Source: Paracoccaceae bacterium
GTDB lineage: Bacteria > Pseudomonadota > Alphaproteobacteria > Rhodobacterales > Rhodobacteraceae
Length of the DNA: 6,048 bases
Assembly (NCBI GenBank): GCA_016765235.1
Contig: JAESQH010000171.1
Coordinates: forward strand, 14,285-20,332
Direction: 5' to 3'
Shown: positions 1 to 5,344 of the stretch, piece by piece
Layout: each line of letters begins with the position of its first letter
Numbering within the stretch: the stretch's first letter is position 1
The notes under the pieces: model-generated
Told to the model about the DNA's origin: nothing
The model's database searches: none
Seen by the model: only the letters and a program-made list of their open reading frames with translations
Position numbers and translations under genes: made by a program

Positions 1-448
1 CCCGCACGATCAGGACGCGCGTTTGAACGAAATGGATTATTTTGGCTTGGCCGACAGTCTTTTGCAAACCCACGGCATTGCGTGGCCCACATCCGAGGCG
101 GAATTCATCGCGCATCTGCCGCAAGTTCTTAACACTTGGCGATCCGGTGAAATCGTTGACGGGTTGGAAAGTTACACTGATTTCTGCGCGCGTATTACGG
201 ACGCGGTACAAGACGCTGCCAAGCAAGACGGGCGGGTGCTTTTGGTGACCTCGACGGGGGTGATTGCGACGCTTGCGACTCTGGCGCTGGACTTGGATAT
301 TCACAAGAAGAGCCGCTTGTTTATGGCGGTGGCGCACACCTCCGTTCACAAGTTCACCATGCGCGACCGTGATCTGCGCTTAACGCAGTTTGGCGGCACG
401 CCGCATCTGGATTACCCCGATCGTGTACATGCGAAAACCTTCGCCTGA
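1..448 (+). CDS. Histidine phosphatase family protein, 5' end outside window
   Basis: The C-terminal part of a histidine phosphatase (phosphoglycerate mutase-like) family protein. The reading frame is open from base 2, so the true start and the N-terminal RHG motif carrying the phospho-accepting histidine lie to the left of the window; the TTG at 23 is only an in-frame Leu codon. About 148 residues are visible. Family marks are the LNEMDYFGL segment, the strand-turn-helix VLLVTSTGVIATL (bases about 236-274), and the closing HTSVHKF...LRLTQFGGTPHL part. In canonical members the turn reads SHG with the second catalytic histidine; here it reads STG. Related alphaproteobacterial proteins often have SGG at this place, so it may be a subfamily trait, but phosphatase activity cannot be assumed. 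Its substrate is unknown. Its stop codon overlaps the ATG of the next gene by one base, so the two are probably co-transcribed. Confidence 0.8.
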   Translation, partial: PHDQDARLNEMDYFGLADSLLQTHGIAWPTSEAEFIAHLPQVLNTWRSGEIVDGLESYTDFCARITDAVQDAAKQDGRVLLVTSTGVIATLATLALDLDIHKKSRLFMAVAHTSVHKFTMRDRDLRLTQFGGTPHLDYPDRVHAKTFA

Positions 449-867
449 TGATCCGCATTAACGAAAATTTAACCATCGAGGATTGGGAGCTGACGGAGAC
501 GTTCATGCGCTCCTCTGGCCCGGGTGGGCAGAACGTTAACAAAGTGTCAACGGCGGTGGAGCTGCGGTTCGAAGCGGAGCGCTCGCCCAATCTGCCACCT
601 GCCGCGAAGGTCCGGTTGAAGAAGTTGGCGGGGCGGAAATGGACCAAGGACGGGGCGGTGATAATTACCGCCGAGAAACACCGCACGCAGCCGCGTAATC
701 GCGCCGAGGCTGAGGAAAAACTGGTTGCCTTGATCAAGCAGGCATTGTTCCGGCCGAAATACCGCGTGAAGACACGGCCGACGATGGCCTCCAAACGGCG
801 CAGGCTTGAGGGGAAAAAGCAGCGCGGGCAGGTTAAAGTTTTGCGTGGGAAAATTGACGATCAGTAA
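448..867 (+). CDS. arfB: Alternative ribosome-rescue factor ArfB (peptidyl-tRNA hydrolase, YaeJ family)
   Basis: A 139-residue protein, about the length of the E. coli homologue. ArfB rescues ribosomes stalled on non-stop mRNA: its basic tail enters the empty mRNA channel and its GGQ loop hydrolyses the peptidyl-tRNA in the P site. The GGQ motif is at residues 26-28 within SSGPGGQNVNKVST, the release-factor-like catalytic domain covers about residues 5-100, and residues 103-135 are very rich in Lys and Arg, matching the ArfB tail. The tail separates it from the class I release factors, which also have codon-recognition domains that are absent here. The ATG start overlaps the TGA of the upstream gene (TGATG), pointing to translational coupling. 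A human paralogue family (ICT1) has the same fold, so the identity is firm; actual use for rescue in this organism is inferred. Confidence 0.93.
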   Translation: MIRINENLTIEDWELTETFMRSSGPGGQNVNKVSTAVELRFEAERSPNLPPAAKVRLKKLAGRKWTKDGAVIITAEKHRTQPRNRAEAEEKLVALIKQALFRPKYRVKTRPTMASKRRRLEGKKQRGQVKVLRGKIDDQ

Positions 868-931
868 ACTCTTGCGAGACTGGGTGAATTCCTGCACTTT
901 CCAGACAAATTAGTTTGAATCGGAGCATTAC
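868..931 (+). promoter_or_regulatory. Leader gap upstream of the formaldehyde dehydrogenase gene, possible promoter
   Basis: This 64-nt stretch is the only real gap within the plus-strand block, so it is the most likely place for a promoter of its own for the formaldehyde genes. A clear Shine-Dalgarno GGAG lies at 922-925, 6 nt before the ATG at 932. Candidate hexamers are poor: TTCCTG (889-894) and TAGTTT (911-916) with 16 nt between them, or TTGCGA (872-877) with CACTTT about 17 nt later. No FrmR-type inverted repeat and no terminator hairpin for arfB were seen. The ribosome binding site is secure; the promoter is inference from position. Confidence 0.35.
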
Positions 932-2044
932 ATGATTACGCGCGCAGCCGTGGCCTTTGCGGCCGGAGAACCTCTACAAGTTATCGACGTTAACCTGGAA
1001 GGCCCAAAAGCCGGCGAGGTTCTGGTGGAGATTAAAGCCACCGGCATTTGCCACACTGATCAGTTTACGCTTTCCGGCGATGACCCCGAAGGCCTGTTTC
1101 CGGCGATCCTGGGTCATGAGGGCGCTGGCGTTGTGATGGAGATTGGCGAAGGCGTCACCAGCCTGAAAGTTGGCGATCATGTAATCCCGCTTTACACTCC
1201 TGAATGTCGCGAATGCGAATATTGCCTGAACCCCAAAACCAACCTCTGCCAGTCGATCCGTGAAACGCAGGGTGCAGGGTTGCTGCCTGATGGCACCACG
1301 CGGTTCAGCACGCTGGATGGGCAGCCGATTCACCACTACATGGGATGCTCGACCTTCGCGAACCACACAGTTGTACCGGAAATCGCATTGGCGAAAATTC
1401 GCGACGACGCGCCGTTCGACAAGGTTTGTTACATCGGTTGCGGCGTGACCACGGGCATTGGTGCGGTGATCAATACGGCAAAGGTCGAGATCGGCAGCAC
1501 GGCGATTGTGTTCGGGCTTGGCGGCATCGGTTTGAACGTCATTCAGGGCCTGCGTCTGGCGGGCGCGGACCAAATCGTTGGCGTGGATATCAACGATAGC
1601 AAGAAGCCGATCGCCGAGGATTTCGGCATGACCGACTTCGTTAACCCAACGCAGATCGAGGGCGATCTTGTCGCGCATCTGGTAGCTTTGACCGGCGGCG
1701 GTGCCGATTATACCTTTGATGCCACAGGCAACGTGAACGTCATGCGAACTGCCTTGGAGGCCGCGCACAAAGGCTGGGGCGAAAGCATTATCATCGGCGT
1801 GGCTGGAGCAGGGCAGGAGATATCGACGCGCCCGTTTCAATTGGTAACTGGCCGTTCATGGCGCGGTACGGCGTTTGGAGGAGCGTCTGGGCGCACGGAT
1901 GTTCCCAAGATTGTGGACTGGTATATGGACGGCAAAATCGAGATCGACCCGATGATTACGCACACGATGGGGCTTGAGGATATCAACAAGGGCTTCGATC
2001 TGATGCATGAAGGGAAGTCGATTAGGGCTGTGGTGGTGTTTTGA
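932..2044 (+). CDS. frmA: S-(hydroxymethyl)glutathione dehydrogenase / class III alcohol dehydrogenase
   Basis: A 370-residue, full-length cytosolic zinc enzyme that oxidises S-hydroxymethylglutathione (formaldehyde plus glutathione) to S-formylglutathione with NAD+; family members also reduce S-nitrosoglutathione. Catalytic zinc ligands are visible as Cys40 (GICHTD), His62-Glu63 (GHEGAG) and Cys170 (GCGVTTG); structural zinc cysteines are 92, 95, 98 and 106. The NAD-binding turn GLGGIG is at 195-200, with Asp219 ending the next strand as expected for NAD preference. The IRETQG segment places Arg110 where class III enzymes carry the anion-binding arginine that recognises glutathione, which separates it from ordinary alcohol dehydrogenases. 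The C-terminal ISTRPFQLVTGR and LMHEGKSIR segments are also class III. A GGAG ribosome binding site supports the ATG start. Other names for the same gene are adhC, adhI and flhA. The partner enzyme for the next step is encoded one gene downstream. Confidence 0.97.
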   Translation: MITRAAVAFAAGEPLQVIDVNLEGPKAGEVLVEIKATGICHTDQFTLSGDDPEGLFPAILGHEGAGVVMEIGEGVTSLKVGDHVIPLYTPECRECEYCLNPKTNLCQSIRETQGAGLLPDGTTRFSTLDGQPIHHYMGCSTFANHTVVPEIALAKIRDDAPFDKVCYIGCGVTTGIGAVINTAKVEIGSTAIVFGLGGIGLNVIQGLRLAGADQIVGVDINDSKKPIAEDFGMTDFVNPTQIEGDLVAHLVALTGGGADYTFDATGNVNVMRTALEAAHKGWGESIIIGVAGAGQEISTRPFQLVTGRSWRGTAFGGASGRTDVPKIVDWYMDGKIEIDPMITHTMGLEDINKGFDLMHEGKSIRAVVVF

Positions 2045-2784
2045 GTATTTTTGAAAAAGAGAAGCGGATTGCGGTGTTGATTGATGCGGACAATATTTCG
2101 CCAAAATGGGCCGAGGCAATTTTCGACGAGATTGCTTCATTTGGCGAGGCGACGGTGCGCCGGATTTATGGGGACTTTACCAGCCCGCAATTGAAGAGTT
2201 GGACTGAAAAGTTTGCAGCTTTGGCTTTGATACCTCATTTGCAAATTGCTAATACGGTAGGGAAAAATTCATCGGACATTGCGTTGGTAATAGATGGTAT
2301 GGATTTGCTGCATTCCGGTCGTGTGGACGCGTTTTGTCTGGTTTCTTCGGACAGCGATTTTACCCGCTTGGCAAGCCGAATTCGCGAACAGGGATTGCCT
2401 GTTTACGGTATTGGCCAGAGGAAAACGCCTGAAGCCTTTAGGATGGCGTGCAGGCAGTTTATTTTTGTCGAAAACTTGCTTGAGGCAGAAGAGTCAGCCT
2501 CTGTAGGTTCAGCAAAGCAACCGGATGGATTGAAAAAAGTGCCGCTATCAAAATCCGTACCGCTAATTTTGCAGGCGATGAAGGGGCTTGATTCTGACGG
2601 GGAGTGGTTTGTATTGCCGGAGGTAAGATCAAAGCTTGTAACGATCAAATCTGACTTTGATCAAAGGACATATGGTTACGAGAAGCTGGGGGAATTGTTC
2701 GAAGCCACAGGACAATTCGAGGTTGACCGTAACGCGAAGCCGGCACGTGTTCGCCGGAAGCCGAATATCAATAAGAAGGCCTAA
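2041..2784 (+). CDS. NYN domain protein with C-terminal LOTUS/OST-HTH domain, predicted ribonuclease
   Basis: A 247-residue protein with an N-terminal NYN (PIN-like, DUF88/LabA-type) domain at about 8-147 and a C-terminal LOTUS/OST-HTH domain at about 172-230, joined by a Ser/Ala/Lys-rich linker. The acidic residues expected for a metal-dependent RNase site are present: Asp15 and Asp17 in LIDADN, Asp79 in SSDIALVID, Asp85, and Asp104/Asp106 in SSDSDF. The LOTUS part shows the typical RTYGYEKLGELFE helix; LOTUS domains bind RNA in characterised proteins. The function of this bacterial family is not established. The start is TTG, overlapping the stop of the dehydrogenase gene (TTGA); there is no nearby in-frame ATG, and the NYN domain begins at once. 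Hand counts of single 60-base lines give 37% (2221-2280) and 43% GC (2461-2520), against 58-62% in lines from the two flanking genes, a hint of separate origin. Confidence 0.9.
   Translation: MSIFEKEKRIAVLIDADNISPKWAEAIFDEIASFGEATVRRIYGDFTSPQLKSWTEKFAALALIPHLQIANTVGKNSSDIALVIDGMDLLHSGRVDAFCLVSSDSDFTRLASRIREQGLPVYGIGQRKTPEAFRMACRQFIFVENLLEAEESASVGSAKQPDGLKKVPLSKSVPLILQAMKGLDSDGEWFVLPEVRSKLVTIKSDFDQRTYGYEKLGELFEATGQFEVDRNAKPARVRRKPNINKKA
2773..2779 (+). promoter_or_regulatory. Ribosome binding site for S-formylglutathione hydrolase
   Basis: An AAGAAGG purine run lies inside the last codons of the NYN gene, 8 nt before the ATG at 2788. Because the site is within the upstream reading frame and only 3 nt separate stop and start, translation of the hydrolase is probably linked to that of the NYN gene. 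Confidence 0.6.
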
Positions 2785-2787
2785 AAA

Positions 2788-3621
2788 ATGAAAACCATAT
2801 CCGAAAATGCCAGTTTTGGTGGAACGCAAGGCGTTTACACTCACCCGTCGGACGCTTGCAATTGCGAGATGACGTTCGCCGTTTATATGCCTCCGCAGGC
2901 GGTCGACGGAGCGGTGCCAGTGGTTTGGTATCTGTCCGGCCTAACGTGCACGCATGAGAACGCCATGGTTAAAGCGGGCGCGCAGGCTTGGGCGGCGGAA
3001 CATGGGATTGCCGTGATATTCCCTGACACCTCGCCACGCGGGGATGGGATTGCGGATGATGCGGCCTATGATCTCGGGCAGGGCGCTGGGTTTTATGTCG
3101 ATGCTGTGTGCGAACCGTGGGCCGCGAATTTCCAGATGTGGACATATATCACCGAGGAATTGCCCAAACTAATTTTCCAAAACTTCGATCTGAACGAGGA
3201 GGCGCAGGGGATCATGGGTCACTCTATGGGCGGCCACGGCGCGCTAACGATGGCGATTTCGCTGCCGGATCAGTATAAATCCGTGTCGGCCCTCGCGCCG
3301 ATCAACAACCCGACCGCTAGTGATTGGGGGCGCAAGCAGTTGACGGCGTATCTGGGCGATGACGAAAACGCATGGGGTAAACATGACGCCAGTTTGTTGA
3401 TGGCTGAAAAGGGCTATCCGGGGCATGTGATGATTGATCAGGGTGGCGCGGACGAGTTTTACGATTTGTTAAGACCGGAAGCGATGGCCACTGCGATTGC
3501 CGCGCGGAAACAACCGGCGAGCTTGCGTATTCTGGAAGGATACGACCATTCGCATTTCTTTGTTTCCACCTTCATAGAAGACCACATCGCGCATCACGCC
3601 GATGTGCTGCACAACCTTTGA
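2788..3621 (+). CDS. fghA: S-formylglutathione hydrolase
   Basis: A 277-residue esterase-D family alpha/beta hydrolase that splits S-formylglutathione to formate and glutathione, the second step of glutathione-dependent formaldehyde detoxification in the cytosol. The nucleophile elbow GHSMGG is at 144-149 with Ser146. The other triad members are probably Asp222 (in DQGGADEF) and His254 (in GYDHSHFF), assigned from the family pattern rather than by computed alignment. Other diagnostic segments are LSGLTCTHEN near residue 50 with the conserved cysteine, FPDTSPRG near 78, and GAGFYVDA near 99. Length matches the family (about 275-285). It also goes by frmB or estD. No signal peptide is present. 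It acts directly after the class III dehydrogenase encoded upstream, with the NYN gene inserted between them. Its stop overlaps the TTG start of the next gene. Confidence 0.96.
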   Translation: MKTISENASFGGTQGVYTHPSDACNCEMTFAVYMPPQAVDGAVPVVWYLSGLTCTHENAMVKAGAQAWAAEHGIAVIFPDTSPRGDGIADDAAYDLGQGAGFYVDAVCEPWAANFQMWTYITEELPKLIFQNFDLNEEAQGIMGHSMGGHGALTMAISLPDQYKSVSALAPINNPTASDWGRKQLTAYLGDDENAWGKHDASLLMAEKGYPGHVMIDQGGADEFYDLLRPEAMATAIAARKQPASLRILEGYDHSHFFVSTFIEDHIAHHADVLHNL

Positions 3622-4070
3622 GCGCGATTTATATCGACGCGGATGCCTGCCCCGTTAAGGACGAAACCTTGCGCGTGGCGGATCGGCATAAGGTCAAGGT
3701 TTACGTAGTTTCCAACGGTGGCTTGCGGCCAAATCCGCATCCTTTGGTGGAAACGGTGGTGGTGCCCGGTGGGCCGGACGTGGCCGATATGTGGATCGCG
3801 GACCGGATCGGCAAGGGGGATATTTGCATCACGGGTGACATACCGTTGGCGGCAAAATGTCTAGAGGCTGGTGGGCGCGCGGTTCGCCATAACGGCGATA
3901 CTTTTACGTCGGCAAATATTGGAAACCGGCTTGCGATGCGCGATTTGATGGCGGATTTACGTGAGGCAGACCCGTTTCGCCAAGGCGGTGGCCGACCATT
4001 TAGCAAAGCGGACCGTTCGAAATTTCTGGAGGTGTTGGAACGCGAAGTTCGCACCGCTTTGAAAGAATAG
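3618..4070 (+). CDS. UPF0178 (YaiI/YqxD, DUF188) family protein
   Basis: A 150-residue protein of the UPF0178 family, near the usual length. Conserved segments are IYIDADACPVK at the N-terminus, VPGGPDVADMWI around 49-60, ITGDIPLAAKCLE around 71-83, the YT/FTxANIxxRLAMRDLM type segment at 95-111, and a C-terminal GGGRPFSKADRSKF. Asp7, Asp9, Asp54, Asp57 and Asp74 form an acidic set like that of PIN-like nucleases, and to my knowledge this family is grouped with the PIN-like fold; nuclease activity has not been settled, so no function is asserted. The start is TTG, overlapping the hydrolase stop in the same TTGA manner as the NYN gene; the IDADACP motif begins only five residues later, leaving no room for a later start. 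Its stop abuts the next ATG with no gap. Confidence 0.9.
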   Translation: MSAIYIDADACPVKDETLRVADRHKVKVYVVSNGGLRPNPHPLVETVVVPGGPDVADMWIADRIGKGDICITGDIPLAAKCLEAGGRAVRHNGDTFTSANIGNRLAMRDLMADLREADPFRQGGGRPFSKADRSKFLEVLEREVRTALKE

Positions 4071-4673
4071 ATGGAACATGATCCGGACAATCTGATGGTT
4101 GATTTTGTCGGGGGCGCCGTGGCGCACCGATTCCGGTTTGGCGGTGGGCGCGGGCAAGCGTTGCCCAAGGCGATCGGGATGAAATCCGGCAATTCACCGC
4201 GTGTGGTTGATGCCACCGCAGGGCTTGGGCGCGATGCGTTTTTGCTAGCGTCGCTTGGGTCCGAGGTGACGATGATTGAGCGCTCGGATGAAATGCATCG
4301 TTTGCTGGCTGAAGGGATGGAGCGCGCCCGCGCGGTTGGTGGCGAGGTGGCCGAAGTTATCGCGCGGATGACATTGTTGCATGGCGACGCCAAGACGTTG
4401 CTGCCGGAGCTGCCAGCGGAGGTTATATTGGTTGATCCGATGCACCCACCGCGCAAAAATTCCGCTTTGGTGAAGAAGGAAATGCGCTTGATACGGCAGA
4501 TCGTCGGGACGGACGAGGATTCCGTTGATCTGATGCGGGTGGCTTTGGAATGTGCCGGTAAACGGGTCGTTTTAAAGTGGCCGCAGAAGGCAGACCCGAT
4601 GGAGGGCCTCCGCGCCCCTTCGCATCAGATCACCGGAAAATCGACGCGCTATGATGTGTTTATGATTGGATAG
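4071..4673 (+). CDS. rsmJ: RsmJ-type 16S rRNA (guanine-1516 N2) methyltransferase, short form
   Basis: A 200-residue class I SAM-dependent methyltransferase matching RsmJ (YhiQ), which methylates G1516 of 16S rRNA in E. coli. Key segments are VDFVGGAVAHR and FGGGRGQA at 10-30, the SAM motif I DATAGLGRDAF at 47-57 with Glu70 ending the next strand, HGD at 104-106, the catalytic-type DPMHPP at 122-127, and SALVKKEM at 131-138. E. coli RsmJ is about 250 residues, so roughly 50 N-terminal residues are missing here, while the SAM-binding and catalytic core is complete. The upstream frame is closed by the TAG of the previous gene immediately before the ATG, so no longer start exists. RsmJ is best known from gammaproteobacteria, so the rRNA target in this organism is inferred. 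The C-terminus ends GKSTRYDVFMIG, as in the family. Confidence 0.85.
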   Translation: MEHDPDNLMVDFVGGAVAHRFRFGGGRGQALPKAIGMKSGNSPRVVDATAGLGRDAFLLASLGSEVTMIERSDEMHRLLAEGMERARAVGGEVAEVIARMTLLHGDAKTLLPELPAEVILVDPMHPPRKNSALVKKEMRLIRQIVGTDEDSVDLMRVALECAGKRVVLKWPQKADPMEGLRAPSHQITGKSTRYDVFMIG

Positions 4674-4677
4674 AGCA

Positions 4678-5322
4678 ATGGATTTGAAATTGGTGATTTT
4701 CGATTGTGACGGGGTGTTGGTGGACACAGAAGTGCTGTTTAATCAGGCTCTTGTTGATGACCTGAACAAGCACGGCCTTAGTTTGACACTTGCCCAATGC
4801 ATGGGCCTGTTTGTTGGCGGGACTATCCCGAATGTTAAGAGCGAAGCTGAAAAGTTGGGCGCAGTATTGCCCGAAACTTGGGTCGAAGATTTTTATACAA
4901 ATGTCTACAAGCCGCTTGGCGAACACACCGAACCGATTGCGGGGATTACGGGTACGCTTGATGCAATCGAACACGCGGGTATTCCCTATTGTGTGGCCTC
5001 GAACGGTCGCATTCAGAAGATGGAAATCACCTTGGGACGCACTGGCATGCTGGAAAGGTTCAAAGATGTGATGTTCTCGGCGCAAGAATTGGAGACAGCT
5101 AAACCCGCACCGGACTTATTCCTCGCAGCCGCGGCAGCTTTCGGTGTTTTGCCAAGCGAATGTGTTGTGATCGAAGACAGCCTGACGGGTGTTCTGGCGG
5201 CCAAACGAGCGCAAATGAAGTGCTATGGATATGTCCCTGATGGCGATGGTAAGGTGTTGGCAGCGGAGCAGGCGATTTTGTTCGATGACATGGCGCAGCT
5301 ACCGGCATTACTGGGGATTTAA
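4678..5322 (+). CDS. HAD superfamily phosphatase (subfamily IA, YieH/beta-phosphoglucomutase-like)
   Basis: A 214-residue HAD hydrolase. Motif I is FDCDGVLVD with nucleophile Asp9 and acid/base Asp11; motif II is Ser108 in VASNG; motif III Lys142 is in AKPAPDLF; motif IV is Glu166-Asp167 in VIEDSLTGV. A helical cap lies at about residues 16-85, the subfamily IA arrangement. Overall it resembles E. coli YieH (a 6-phosphogluconate phosphatase) more than phosphoglycolate phosphatase, but the substrate cannot be fixed from sequence. The ATG at 4678 was chosen because it puts the hydrophobic strand LKLVIF right at the N-terminus as usual, with 4 nt after the rsmJ stop; a TTG at 4666 would add four residues and overlap rsmJ. 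It is the last gene of the plus-strand block. Confidence 0.9.
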   Translation: MDLKLVIFDCDGVLVDTEVLFNQALVDDLNKHGLSLTLAQCMGLFVGGTIPNVKSEAEKLGAVLPETWVEDFYTNVYKPLGEHTEPIAGITGTLDAIEHAGIPYCVASNGRIQKMEITLGRTGMLERFKDVMFSAQELETAKPAPDLFLAAAAAFGVLPSECVVIEDSLTGVLAAKRAQMKCYGYVPDGDGKVLAAEQAILFDDMAQLPALLGI

Positions 5323-5329
5323 CCCCCGT
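5310..5329. terminator. Weak hairpin at the convergent gene junction, doubtful terminator
   Basis: An imperfect inverted repeat pairs 5310-5316 with 5323-5329 (four G-C pairs, one mismatch, then two pairs) around an ATTTAA loop that includes the HAD gene stop codon. It lies in the 22-nt junction between convergent genes, where a two-way terminator would be expected, but no T run follows on either strand, so intrinsic termination is doubtful. Confidence 0.22.
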
Positions 5330-5344
5330 CAACGATCGGCACGC

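Noticed and set aside
354..794. A 146-residue minus-strand open frame
   Set aside because: It is antisense to the histidine phosphatase end and arfB, both clearly coding on the plus strand.
868..931. FrmR-type operator or riboswitch before the dehydrogenase gene
   Set aside because: No inverted repeat or structured element of convincing length was found in this 64-nt stretch.
974..1840. A 288-residue minus-strand open frame
   Set aside because: It lies wholly antisense to the well-identified class III dehydrogenase, has a low-information Arg/Ala/His-rich translation with no recognised motif, and is a mirror effect of GC-rich codon use.
3701..4456. A 251-residue minus-strand open frame
   Set aside because: It is antisense to the UPF0178 and rsmJ genes, crosses their junction, and its Ser/Arg/Pro-rich translation resembles no family.
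4666..4677. Upstream TTG start for the HAD gene
   Set aside because: It would add only four residues and overlap rsmJ by 8 nt; the ATG at 4678 gives the normal family N-terminus.
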